Under the pieces are notes generated by a model. The model worked only from the letters and a program-made list of their open reading frames with translations, was not told the DNA's origin and made no database searches. A stretch of DNA of 64,000 nucleotides, from contig NZ_QARE02000013.1 of NCBI RefSeq assembly GCF_003052515.2, positions 1 to 64,000 of the forward strand, written 5' to 3'. Below, piece after piece: positions 42,444-50,914 of this stretch. Position numbers and translations under genes: made by a program. Position 1 is the first letter of the stretch; each line of letters starts with the position of its first letter. Source of the stretch: Pseudomonas sp. RIT409 (GTDB taxonomy: Bacteria > Pseudomonadota > Gammaproteobacteria > Pseudomonadales > Pseudomonadaceae).

Positions 42444-44372
42444 ATGCGCAGTCGTTTGTTCAGCCTTTTGTCCTGCCTGCTTCTGTCGGCCACCGCTGCC
42501 CAGTCCGTCCAAGCGGTCGATATCACCACTCAACGTCAATACTACGATCAAGCCAAGCGCGCCCTGGCCAAGGGCGATGCCGGGCCGTACCGGATGTACG
42601 CATCGGCCCTGGCCGACTACCCGCTTGAACCCTATCTGGCCTACGACGAGTTGACGGCACGCCTGAACACGGCGAGCAATGACGAAGTCGAGAAGTTTCT
42701 CGCGGCGCATGGCGACCTGCCGCAGGCCAACTTCATGAAGTTGCGCTGGCTCCGCCTGCTGGCCGCTCGTGGCGACTGGCAACCTTTCGTTCGGTACTAC
42801 GACCCCAAACTCAATTTCACCGAACTGGACTGCCTCTATGGCAGCTACCAGCTCAGCCACAACATGCGCTCGGAGGGCTACGCCAACGCCGAGAAGCTCT
42901 GGATGACCGGCAAAACGCTGCCCGCCGCCTGCGATGCACTTTTCACGCAATGGGCCGTGGAGGGGCAACTCACCGAGCAGAAGCGCTGGCAGCGCGCCAA
43001 ACTCGCCGCCCAGGCCCGTAACTACGCGCTGGCCAACCAACTGGTGAACAGCATGACCACCCTGGCCCCTCAGGGCCGCTTGCTGATCGCTGTCGCGCAG
43101 AAGCCCGAGCTGGTCAACAACCAGAGCCAGTTCATGCCGGCCGATGAGGCCATGTCCGACGTGGTCGGCCTCGGGTTGAGACGCCTGGCCAAGCAGGACC
43201 CGCAGCGCGCCATGGAGCTGCTGGACAGCTACTCGCCCGTGCTGCGTTTTTCCCATGAGGAGCAGGTGCAGATTGCCAAGGAAATCGGCCTGACCCTGGC
43301 CCGTAGCTACGATGGCCGCGCACTGGAAGTCATGACCAAATATGACCCGGACCTGCGTGACGACACCGTCACCGAGTGGCGCTTGCGCCTGCTCCTTCGC
43401 CTCGGGCGCTGGGGCGATGCCTATGAACTGACTCGGCGCTTGCCCCAGGACCTGGCGACCACCAACCGCTGGCGCTATTGGCAGGCCCGAGCGCTGGAGC
43501 TGTCCCAGCCCAACAACCCGCAATTGCCTGCGCTGTACCGCGCAGTATCCAAAGAACGCGATTTCTACGGGTTCCTCGCTGCCGATCGCACGCAAACGCC
43601 CTACATGCTCAACAACAAGCCATTGCCATTGACCCAGGCGACAATCAATAAGGTGCGCAACACGCCGGGCATTCGCAGGGCGCTGGAATTCTACGACCGG
43701 GGCGAAGTGGTGAACGGGCGCCGCGAGTGGTATCACGTCACCCGACACTTCACCCGCGATGAAATGGTCGCGCAGGCGAAGCTGGCCTACGACATGCGCT
43801 GGTATTTCCCGGCCATTCGCACCATCAGCCAGGCGCAGTACTGGGACGATCTGGACATTCGCTTCCCGATGGCCCACCGCGACACGCTGGTCCGTGAAGC
43901 CCAGATTCGCGGCTTGCATTCCAGTTGGGTGTTCGCCATCACCCGTCAGGAAAGCGCCTTCATGGATGACGCGCGCTCCAGCGTCGGTGCCAGCGGCCTG
44001 ATGCAGTTGATGCCAGCGACGGCCAAGGAAACCGCGCGCAAGTTCAGCATTCCGCTGGCGTCCCCCGCCCAGGTGCTGGATCCGGACAAGAACATTCAGT
44101 TGGGGGCCGCCTACCTGAGCCAGGTCCACGCGCAGTTCAACGGTAACCGGGTGTTGGCATCGGCCGCCTATAACGCCGGCCCAGGCCGCGTGCGTCAATG
44201 GCTCAGGGGAGCCAATCACCTCGCATTCGATGTATGGGTGGAGAGCATCCCGTTCGACGAGACGCGCCAGTACGTGCAGAACGTGCTGTCCTATGCGGTG
44301 ATCTACGGCCAGAAGCTCAATGCTCCACAGCCGTTGGTGGACTGGCACGAGCGGTTCTTCGACGATCTGTGA
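42444..44372 (+). CDS. slt: Soluble lytic murein transglycosylase
   Basis: 642 residues with a signal peptide ending QSVQA before VDITTQRQYYDQA. A long alpha-superhelical U-shaped domain (residues to about 450) precedes the C-terminal lysozyme-like domain. The catalytic Glu is in FAITRQESAFMDDARSSVGASG; GLMQLMPATAKETA and AAYNAGPGRVRQW are family motifs. It cleaves the MurNAc-GlcNAc bond with 1,6-anhydro formation in the periplasm, producing the muropeptides that NagZ later processes. Position matches PA3020. Confidence 0.95.
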   Translation: MRSRLFSLLSCLLLSATAAQSVQAVDITTQRQYYDQAKRALAKGDAGPYRMYASALADYPLEPYLAYDELTARLNTASNDEVEKFLAAHGDLPQANFMKLRWLRLLAARGDWQPFVRYYDPKLNFTELDCLYGSYQLSHNMRSEGYANAEKLWMTGKTLPAACDALFTQWAVEGQLTEQKRWQRAKLAAQARNYALANQLVNSMTTLAPQGRLLIAVAQKPELVNNQSQFMPADEAMSDVVGLGLRRLAKQDPQRAMELLDSYSPVLRFSHEEQVQIAKEIGLTLARSYDGRALEVMTKYDPDLRDDTVTEWRLRLLLRLGRWGDAYELTRRLPQDLATTNRWRYWQARALELSQPNNPQLPALYRAVSKERDFYGFLAADRTQTPYMLNNKPLPLTQATINKVRNTPGIRRALEFYDRGEVVNGRREWYHVTRHFTRDEMVAQAKLAYDMRWYFPAIRTISQAQYWDDLDIRFPMAHRDTLVREAQIRGLHSSWVFAITRQESAFMDDARSSVGASGLMQLMPATAKETARKFSIPLASPAQVLDPDKNIQLGAAYLSQVHAQFNGNRVLASAAYNAGPGRVRQWLRGANHLAFDVWVESIPFDETRQYVQNVLSYAVIYGQKLNAPQPLVDWHERFFDDL

Positions 44373-44420
44373 CAGGTCCACCCGGGGCAGCGATACCCCG
44401 AACGCCGGATCATCGAGAAG

Positions 44421-44446
44421 CGTCGAGGGATCACCGCCCCTCGACG
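44421..44446 (+). terminator. Stem-loop after slt
   Basis: CGTCGAGGG and CCCTCGACG form a perfect nine-base stem with an eight-base loop, 48 bases after the slt stop. It lacks a T-tract, so termination is uncertain. The region 44373-44545 contains no gene. Confidence 0.4.
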
Positions 44447-44545
44447 TCACCGGTATGCGTCAGAAACGCTCGGTTGAAGGCCGTTTCGACACTGGCGGAA
44501 CCGTGATCCGGTTCACTGGCAACCCGAGTGCGCTAGTCGCCGCCG

Positions 44546-45355
44546 CTATTCCAACACCTCAACTTGCATCCCGACGGCAACCTCCCCAGCACCATCGCTG
44601 ACCAGGTTCTGCCCGAACCAGACTTCGCCCTCGCGCTCACGGTATGTCTTGAGCGTGCTCAATGGCTCCCGGTCTTCGCTGCGCACACCGGTGGCCGGGT
44701 CGATGGTGGTCAGGATGCAGCGGGAACAGCCCTTGAGCACCCGAAACTCCAGGTTGCCGATGCGAATTCGCTTCCAGCCATCCTCGGCGAAGGCTTCAGC
44801 GCCTTCGATCACCAGATTCGGACGAAACCGCAGCATTTCCTGAGGCCGCCCGATCTTGGCCGACAGATCGTCCAACGACGCCTGGCCGATCAACAACAGT
44901 GGAAAACCGTCGGCGAAACTGACCTTGTCGTCGACGGTGCCGTATCCAGAGGGGAGCCAGCGTGCGCGCTCCTTGGGCATGTGCACCATGCGGGTAGGCT
45001 TGCCGATGAAGTCACTGACCCAGCGCGCCGCCTCGTCGCCCGCGTCGGGCACACGCAACGTATCGCGCCAGACCGTCACACCCCGCAGGTTGCCCTCGAC
45101 GTCATCGGGCAAAGGGACGTGCAACGACGCATGGCCGGGGGCCGACAGTGTCACCCCACCCTGCTCGCTCCAAGAGACCGATAACTGAGACATATGGGGC
45201 AAGGCGCGCTGAGTGAAGAAACGGCCATTGCTTTCGTCCACCAGCATCCAACGTCGGTCGCCACTGAGTCCCAACTCATCGAAACGGGCCTGTTGCAGCG
45301 GTTCGGCCTTGCAGGACTTGAGGGGGTACCGGTACAGCGCGCTGAGGTGCAGCAT
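44546..45355 (-). CDS. MOSC-domain protein (YcbX-type)
   Basis: 269 residues. The N-terminal MOSC_N beta-barrel (LSALYRYPLKSCKAEPLQQA ... GLSGDRRWMLVD) is followed by a MOSC domain with the conserved Cys in FRVLKGCSRCILTTIDPATG and FGQNLV near the end. MOSC proteins bind the molybdenum cofactor; YcbX-type members reduce N-hydroxylated base analogues. The C-terminal ferredoxin domain of longer relatives is absent. The ATG at 45355 has AAGGA seven bases upstream. Confidence 0.88.
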   Translation of the reverse strand: MLHLSALYRYPLKSCKAEPLQQARFDELGLSGDRRWMLVDESNGRFFTQRALPHMSQLSVSWSEQGGVTLSAPGHASLHVPLPDDVEGNLRGVTVWRDTLRVPDAGDEAARWVSDFIGKPTRMVHMPKERARWLPSGYGTVDDKVSFADGFPLLLIGQASLDDLSAKIGRPQEMLRFRPNLVIEGAEAFAEDGWKRIRIGNLEFRVLKGCSRCILTTIDPATGVRSEDREPLSTLKTYREREGEVWFGQNLVSDGAGEVAVGMQVEVLE

Positions 45356-45432
45356 GGACGCGTCCTTGAGGTGAAGTGAGCGAAAAAAACTCACTCTATA
45401 CGAGCCGTAGCCATCGCGAACGGTACAGATAC

Positions 45433-45460
45433 AAAAAAGCCCCTCGATACAGCGAGGGGC
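45433..45460 (-). terminator. Rho-independent terminator of cheV
   Basis: GCCCCTCG and CGAGGGGC form an eight-base stem. On the minus strand a U-run (complement of AAAAAA at 45433-45438) follows. It is 16 bases beyond the cheV stop. Confidence 0.9.
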
Positions 45461-45476
45461 CTGGTGGGTCGGGTGA

Positions 45477-46403
45477 TCAGTTCTCTAGCATCAGGCGCTC
45501 GCGCACGACATCCACCAGCTTGTCCGGCTGGAACTTGGAGAGGAAGTTGTCGCAGCCGACCTTCTTCACCATCGACTCGTTGAAGCTGCCCGACAGCGAG
45601 GTGTGCAGCACCACATACAAGCCACGCAGACGGGGATCGTGACGAATTTCAGTGGTCAGGCGATAGCCGTCCATTTCCGGCATTTCTGCGTCGGTGAAGA
45701 CCATCAGCAATTTATCCGTCATGACTTCGCCGCTGTCAGCCCACGCTTTGAGCATGTTCAATGCTTTCAGACCGTCGCTGGCCACGTGCAATTTCACGCC
45801 CAGTTGGCCCAGGGTATCGCGCAACTGCGACAGGGCGACCTTGGAGTCGTCCACCAGCAGGACTTCGCGACCGCGGGCTCTGCTGAGGATCGGATCGTCC
45901 AGCTTTTCGCGCGACACCTTGGCACTGTACGGCACAATCTCCGCAAGGACTTTTTCCACGTCGATGATTTCGACCAACTGGTCGTCGACCTTGCTGATGG
46001 CGGTCAGGTAATGCTGACGCCCCGCGCTGCCGGGCGGCGGCAGAATCGCCTCCCAGTTCATGTTGACGATGCGATCCACGCCGCCGACCAGGAACGCCTG
46101 AACAGAGCGGTTGTATTCAGTGACGATGATGGTGCTGGACGCGCCAGGCACCAGCGGCCGCATGCCGATGGCCTGAGACAGATCGATGACGGGCAGCGTC
46201 TGCCCGCGCAGGTTGACCACGCCGCACACGTAGGGATGACGTTGGGGCATCAGGGTCAGCTTGGGCAGTTGCAGGACTTCCTGAACCTTGAATACGTTGA
46301 TTGCGAACAACTGCCGACCGGCCAGGCGGAACATGAGAATTTCCAGGCGGTTCTCACCTACCAGCTGTGTACGTTGGTCTACTGTGTCGAGAATGCCAGC
46401 CAT
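45477..46403 (-). CDS. cheV: Chemotaxis coupling protein CheV
   Basis: 308 residues. An N-terminal CheW-like domain (FRLAGRQLFAINVFKVQEVLQLP ... VCGVVNLRGQTLPVIDL) links receptors to CheA. A C-terminal response-regulator receiver domain follows (EVLLVDDSKVALSQL, phospho-Asp in VFTDAEMPEMDGYRL, Thr in VVLHTSLSG, Lys in FLSKFQPDKL). CheV adapts receptor arrays when phosphorylated. The ATG at 46403 begins MAGILDTVDQRTQ; a longer upstream frame is not conserved-looking. It stands apart from any che operon. Confidence 0.93.
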   Translation of the reverse strand: MAGILDTVDQRTQLVGENRLEILMFRLAGRQLFAINVFKVQEVLQLPKLTLMPQRHPYVCGVVNLRGQTLPVIDLSQAIGMRPLVPGASSTIIVTEYNRSVQAFLVGGVDRIVNMNWEAILPPPGSAGRQHYLTAISKVDDQLVEIIDVEKVLAEIVPYSAKVSREKLDDPILSRARGREVLLVDDSKVALSQLRDTLGQLGVKLHVASDGLKALNMLKAWADSGEVMTDKLLMVFTDAEMPEMDGYRLTTEIRHDPRLRGLYVVLHTSLSGSFNESMVKKVGCDNFLSKFQPDKLVDVVRERLMLEN

Positions 46404-46936
46404 CGGTTGCTCCTGGAGCAGGGGTTTCAAGTGAGTCCGCACTTGAGTTATCGGCAGGGTTGGCGCAGACCTTAATCAAGGACGTCTGCTTATCAAAAAA
46501 TTGATATCATAGTAACATCATGATCCAATCATCGGCATCTTCCGGTTTCAACGCCTGGCAACCGTAGCGCTATTTTCTTGATCGGCGAGGCGCATCTACG
46601 CTGCACCCTAGGGGTATCCCTTAATCTCCATCAGGGCGAACCTGATATTCGCGGTTTCCAATACTCATTATTGTGACGCCATTCTCATTGAGTGAATGGA
46701 GTCAGCTACGTGGCCGCGTTCGTGGACTATCCCGATCCCCTCGTCGAAGCAATAGAAACGGACGCAGGGATCCGCGGTTTTGCGTGGTGCAATCCGAAAG
46801 GCAACGCCTGCTCGGTGACATGCACATCACAATATTCAGAAAAGCCCTACAGACTTCCCATTGCCTTCAACCTTAACTTTGGGCCACTCGCCCCGCGCGT
46901 CCTCGGATCGCGTTCCATGAAGAGTGGAGATTTCAC
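46404..46936. other. Intergenic region between cheV and HPt-like gene
   Basis: 533 bases holding two divergent promoters. An AT-rich patch is at 46490-46535 and a near-palindrome ACCCTAGGGGT at 46605-46615. Open frames here (for example the GTG at 46692) lack ribosome sites and overlap the next gene start; I do not support them. Confidence 0.4.
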
Positions 46937-47449
46937 ATGCTGAACGGCAATGAATGGCATGAGGTGCACAGTGAATTTCTGTACGACGCCCAACAGCTGA
47001 TGACGCGCGCGGAAGAGTGCCTCACTCATCTGGAGTTGATTGGCGACGATAAAGACGCCATTGAATGCCTGTTGGGCACCCTGCAACGGATTGCGGGCAG
47101 GGCGGACGCCGCCTCGGTTCAACCTATCGCCGGTTTTGCCCGGCAACTGCGCTACCTGTTGTATTTCGCCAGTGCCGCCGGGCGCTTGCAGCCCAAGGCA
47201 TTGGTCTCCCTGCGTCAATGCCTGTCGCTCCTGGCGTGGCAGGTCGAGCTGGTCGACCCAGCGACAGGTGGGCTGCCATTGGACGACACCGAGCAGCGCG
47301 AACTGCTCGATCAATTCGGTTGCTGTTGCGGGGTCGGTCAGCTTGAAAGCGGTCCAGACGTCTCAGTGAACTGGACGGTTCCCCGGGCTGTGGCCCACCC
47401 CTTGCCCGATTCGCTCGCCAGCAACGGCGATCATCCCGGCCCTCTCTGA
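46937..47449 (+). CDS. Degenerate HPt-like protein
   Basis: 170 residues. The first 110 are helical and align by eye with histidine phosphotransfer domains: FLYDAQQLMTRAEECLTHLELI, then CLLGTLQRIAGRADAASVQPIAGFARQL. In a true HPt the second stretch reads like F..xHTLKGxA; here the phospho-His position is Gln. It therefore cannot accept phosphate by the usual route. The C-terminal 60 residues look disordered. The gene lies between cheV and a two-component pair, on the same strand as the latter, 399 bases away. Its role may be binding only, or the HPt resemblance may be superficial. Confidence 0.55.
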   Translation: MLNGNEWHEVHSEFLYDAQQLMTRAEECLTHLELIGDDKDAIECLLGTLQRIAGRADAASVQPIAGFARQLRYLLYFASAAGRLQPKALVSLRQCLSLLAWQVELVDPATGGLPLDDTEQRELLDQFGCCCGVGQLESGPDVSVNWTVPRAVAHPLPDSLASNGDHPGPL

Positions 47450-47848
47450 GCGGCGAAGTCTCTCCCACGCGTTCGTGCACAGGGCCGAGCGTGCCGGGCA
47501 AGCGCTTGGGTGTTCATCTCCGGCGGGCAGTGAAATGACCCGCAATGACCTGTCGTGCGTCGAGGGTTGAAGATCTTCCAATGCCCATGAATTCGCTCTT
47601 ATCGGATCAATTCCTGACGACTCGGACAACTTATTGTCCAGTCCCTTGTTTGAACTTAGCGCTTAATAAACCCGGTATTTAAGGTAATATCGGCGCCCGC
47701 GACTGAACGCATCTGTAAGCGCTATCGTTGTTGAACCTCGACCCTGTTTTTGTACACGCACGTATAAGGCGAGCGGGCTATAGGGGCCTCGCTGGCCCCA
47801 TTAAGTGACCTGGGGAACAACTGCTCAGGTATTCGCAACAATTATCCG
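47450..47848. other. Intergenic region upstream of the histidine kinase
   Basis: 399 bases without a gene. GGACAA-CTTA-TTGTCC (47624-47639) is a perfect inverted repeat and a possible operator. GGGGCC-TCGCT-GGCCCC near 47783-47799 is a stem-loop in the presumed leader. Confidence 0.4.
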
Positions 47849-48754
47849 ATGGCTTCATCCGCTATGCATGGCAGCAACAAGACCTTCAATTCACGGACTA
47901 TGGGCTCGATCAACGCATTTCGGTGGGCGGCCGGACTGTGTTTACTGACAACCGTGTGCAATAGCGCGTTCTGGCTCCTTGGCAGCGGCATGCCTTTGAG
48001 CCTCGGGCTATTGAACGGTCTGGCGTGCCTGTGCGTCGGCTACTGCCTCAGCCGCCCCAACCACACCATCCAGTTTCAACCTCAAGAGCTCGCCGACCAC
48101 ATGCTCCAGGTGCAGGAAACCGAGCGCCACCGCTTGAGTCGTGAATTGCACGACGACATCGGCCAGATGTTGACGGCGGCCAAATTGCAGAGTGATTGGC
48201 TGCAACGTCGCGCCGGTGACGACCTGCAGCCCCACTGCACCCTGCTCAGCGGGATCCTCGATGAAACGCTCGCCAAGGTGCGAGACGTGTCGGCCATTCT
48301 CAATCCGCGGCAATTGACCACCCTGGGGCTGGAGGCCAGCCTGCGGGCACACCTTCGCCAGACCTTGGCGGACACGCCGGTGCGCTGGAGTCTCGAATGC
48401 CACCAGCAGCTGGCGGGCATTCCCGAGGAAATGTCCGTTGCGGCGTTTCGGATTACGCAAGAAGCTGTCACCAATATGCTTCGCCATGCCCAGGCGAAAA
48501 ACCTGCGGGTCCATATCCAGCGCCGTCCGGAGGGGTTGGCACTGAGCATCGCGGACGACGGAGCCGGATTCGTCCCGGCCTCGAACCCCGGCCAAGAGGG
48601 CCAACGCGGCATGGCCGGCATGCTCGAGCGCGCGACGCTGCTGGGCGGACACTTGACGGTCGACAGCCAGCCCGGCAACGGCACCCACATTCATGCGCTG
48701 TTCCCCTGGGCGCCGCGCGTCCGGGGGCGTGCGGAGATCACCAAGCCCTCATGA
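47849..48754 (+). CDS. NarX/UhpB-type sensor histidine kinase
   Basis: 301 residues. Two N-terminal membrane helices (WAAGLCLLTTVCNSAFWLL and MPLSLGLLNGLACLCVGYCL) with almost no periplasmic loop. The HisKA_3 dimerisation domain carries the phospho-His in ETERHRLSRELHDDIGQML. The ATPase domain has N-box EAVTNMLRHA, G1 SIADDGAGF and G2 QRGMAGMLERA. It phosphorylates the partner regulator encoded next, with a four-base ATGA overlap. The lack of a periplasmic domain suggests sensing in or near the membrane. The stimulus is unknown. Confidence 0.9.
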   Translation: MASSAMHGSNKTFNSRTMGSINAFRWAAGLCLLTTVCNSAFWLLGSGMPLSLGLLNGLACLCVGYCLSRPNHTIQFQPQELADHMLQVQETERHRLSRELHDDIGQMLTAAKLQSDWLQRRAGDDLQPHCTLLSGILDETLAKVRDVSAILNPRQLTTLGLEASLRAHLRQTLADTPVRWSLECHQQLAGIPEEMSVAAFRITQEAVTNMLRHAQAKNLRVHIQRRPEGLALSIADDGAGFVPASNPGQEGQRGMAGMLERATLLGGHLTVDSQPGNGTHIHALFPWAPRVRGRAEITKPS

Positions 48755-49410
48755 TTTGCACACTTCTTCTGGTCGATGACCACGCCCTCATCCGCGCTGG
48801 CGTTCGTGCCCTCGTGTCAGACATCCCCGGTTACGAGGTCATCGGCGAAGCGGCCACCGGCGAACATCTCCTGGAAATGACCATGGAGCTCAAGCCGGAC
48901 ATCATTCTGCTCGACATTTCGATGCGGGACAGCAACGGGCTCGACGCGCTCGAACGTTTGCACCGCGCCTTGCCGGACAGCAAAGTGCTGATCCTGTCCA
49001 TGCACACGGATCCACAGATGATCATGCGCGCGCTGGAAGGGGGTGCACACGGCTACCTGCTCAAGGACGCCACGGCGACCGAAATCGAGCAGGCGCTGGA
49101 GGCCTTGCGCAACGATGAGCGCTACCTGAGCCCGGCCATCGCGCACACGGTGATCAACCAGGCGTTGATCAGCACCCATTCGAGCAAGGCTGAAGCCGTC
49201 GAGAACCACAATCTCACGGCGCGCCAACTTGAAATTCTGCGTCTGATCGTGCGCGGCAAATCCACGCGGGAGATTGCCAGCGGGTTGAATCTCAGCGTGA
49301 AGACGGTGGAGACCCACCGGTCGCAGATCATGAAACGCCTGCAGATCTACGACGTGGCCGGCCTGGTGCTCTTCTGCGTAAAAGAGCAGATCATCAGCCT
49401 GGACGATTGA
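48751..49410 (+). CDS. NarL/LuxR-type response regulator
   Basis: 219 residues. The receiver domain (TLLLVDDHALIRAGVRAL) has the phospho-Asp in IILLDISMRDSNGLDAL and the Lys in GYLLKDAT. The C-terminal LuxR helix-turn-helix is LTARQLEILRLIVRGKSTREIASGLNLSVKTVETHRSQIMKRL. Cognate to the preceding kinase. It resembles Pseudomonas regulators of alcohol and acetate metabolism in overall style, but that specific link is not shown here. It is convergent with yegS. Confidence 0.92.
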   Translation: MICTLLLVDDHALIRAGVRALVSDIPGYEVIGEAATGEHLLEMTMELKPDIILLDISMRDSNGLDALERLHRALPDSKVLILSMHTDPQMIMRALEGGAHGYLLKDATATEIEQALEALRNDERYLSPAIAHTVINQALISTHSSKAEAVENHNLTARQLEILRLIVRGKSTREIASGLNLSVKTVETHRSQIMKRLQIYDVAGLVLFCVKEQIISLDD

Positions 49411-49540
49411 TCGCGCAAACGTTTGTTGCCCCATGGGTCAGGGCGTTGCGGGTTCTGTTACCAGGTTCGCGGGTCACGATCAAAGGCAGATTTCAGCCGC
49501 CCTCGACCCCGGCTAACCGCAACCTGGACAAGGCGGCCGC

Positions 49541-50452
49541 TTATTTCTCGATTCGCTTCGCCTGCCCCAGCAGCGGTGAGTGGGCGGGCAAGTGGATCCG
49601 CAAGGCGCCGGGGCGGGCTTCGAAGCGCAAGTGTTCGCCCCGCAGGGGCTCTCCGTCCAAATTGATGTCCAGCCCTTGCGCCGATTTGAGCTCGACCCAC
49701 GGCAAGCGTGCGCGCACGAACAGGTTGTCGAGGCCCAAGCCGCCTTCGAGGAAGCCCTTGAGCGCGCTCACCACTTCCTGCGGCGCAGGCAGGATGCTGA
49801 TGTCCAACAACCCATCGTCGGCCAAGGCATTGGGGCACAACGGATGGCCACCGCCCGCCTGCCGACCGTTGCCGATCCCCAGGGCCAGCAATTCACCTTT
49901 CCAGTGAAAATCCGGTCCGCTCAGTTCGCCATAGGCGGCCTTCAACTCGCTGAAGCGCGACAACCCGGTAAACAGATACGCCGCCCCGCCCAGCACCTTT
50001 TTCAGGTCTTCGGAGGTATTGGCGGTCACCTGACTGCCAAAGCCGCCCGTGGCCATGTTCAGGAACAGATGGCCACCCGCCGCGCCGATGTCCACGCTGC
50101 GTGCCGGCACGTCGAGCAGATCGAGGGCTTGCTCGATCTCCAATGGCACGCCTGCGGCGCGCGCGAAGTCGTTGGCAGTGCCCAACGGCAGAATGGTCAG
50201 GTTCGCTTCCTTCTCTGCCAGAGCCAGCGCTTCAGCCACGTCTCGCAACGTGCCGTCGCCACCCCCTGCGATGATTTCCCGATGGTCGGCGGCGAGGGCT
50301 TCGTTCACCAAGCGTTGGGCATCTCCGGCCTCCCAGGTCACACGCACGTCCAGTTCCCAACCGTGTTTGCGTTTACGCTCCACGCCAGCTCGCACATCTT
50401 CGTTGAGCGCCTGCTTGCCGTGAAGAATCAAAATCGCTCTGCGTGCTGTCAT
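49541..50452 (-). CDS. yegS: YegS-type lipid kinase
   Basis: 303 residues of the diacylglycerol-kinase-catalytic fold. The nucleotide site is IIAGGGDGTLRDVAEAL, with PLGTANDFARAAGVP next and LNMATGGFGSQV later. E. coli YegS phosphorylates phosphatidylglycerol in vitro; the physiological lipid is unclear. The ATG at 50452 is preceded by GGAAGG. The gene corresponds to P. aeruginosa PA3023 and marks the end of the conserved core order before the exopolysaccharide operon. Confidence 0.92.
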   Translation of the reverse strand: MTARRAILILHGKQALNEDVRAGVERKRKHGWELDVRVTWEAGDAQRLVNEALAADHREIIAGGGDGTLRDVAEALALAEKEANLTILPLGTANDFARAAGVPLEIEQALDLLDVPARSVDIGAAGGHLFLNMATGGFGSQVTANTSEDLKKVLGGAAYLFTGLSRFSELKAAYGELSGPDFHWKGELLALGIGNGRQAGGGHPLCPNALADDGLLDISILPAPQEVVSALKGFLEGGLGLDNLFVRARLPWVELKSAQGLDINLDGEPLRGEHLRFEARPGALRIHLPAHSPLLGQAKRIEK

Positions 50453-50798
50453 GTGCCTTCCCTCTAAGAATATCGTGCGTGCCATGTTGACCGCGTGCCC
50501 GGGTGAAATAGCCCCACGCTGCGCATTTTTTTCTCGCTACTGTGCAAATCGTCAAAGCCCCATCCCGTCAAGGAGTGGCGGGACAAAACGGCACTCGACT
50601 GATATCTCAAAGCCACTTTTCTGCGCTGCCCGACGTTCGGCGCCATGACACTCGCTGTTTCATGGGCTTTACTCTGCACAGGCACCCGTTTGAGGGTTTC
50701 CGACCTGCGCTGAGGGTGTGAAGTCCTGCGCCGTTCGAGAAGAAACGGTTTATTTCGCATTCATGGGATTGAAATGCAGGTCGATCAGGTGCTTAATC

Positions 50799-50851
50799 GA
50801 CAAATAATTGGCTTATTTTGAAACACCCGGATAAAAAGTCATTATATTGAC
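50799..50851. promoter_or_regulatory. Two FleQ-box-like sites upstream of pslA
   Basis: GTCATTATATTGAC at 50838-50851 matches 12 of 14 bases of the published P. aeruginosa FleQ consensus GTCAATAAATTGAC. GACAAATAATTGGC at 50799-50812 matches 10 of 14. The centres are 39 bases apart. TTGAAA (50818-50823) and TTATAT (50842-50847), spaced 18, could be the promoter, with the stronger site over the -10. The rest of 50453-50798 holds no gene. Confidence 0.55.
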
Positions 50852-50886
50852 TTTTCAGTCGCACGATCGGGCAGATGGGCCAGTCA

Positions 50887-50900
50887 AGGGATTCATGGAT
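50887..50900 (+). promoter_or_regulatory. Two ANGGAN (RsmA-type) motifs in the pslA leader
   Basis: AGGGAT (50887-50892) and ATGGAT (50895-50900) fit the ANGGAN core bound by CsrA/RsmA proteins, and lie just upstream of the ribosome site GAGGTG at 50905-50910. RsmA represses psl translation in P. aeruginosa. Only short hairpins can be drawn here. Confidence 0.3.
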
Positions 50901-50914
50901 CGAAGAGGTGTTCT

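Noticed and set aside
42405..44450. 681-codon minus-strand open frame opposite slt
   Set aside because: Shadow of slt; composition rich in His, Gln and Arg and no recognisable domain.
46521..46540. Sigma-28-like GCCGATGA upstream of cheV on the minus strand
   Set aside because: No TAAA-type -35 element at the required 15-base spacing.
46692..46943. 83-codon ORF before the HPt-like gene
   Set aside because: GTG start without a ribosome site, no family resemblance, and it overlaps the start of the supported gene.
47683..47690. Promoter for the histidine kinase at TAATAT
   Set aside because: No acceptable -35 hexamer at 16-18 bases; not strong enough to annotate.
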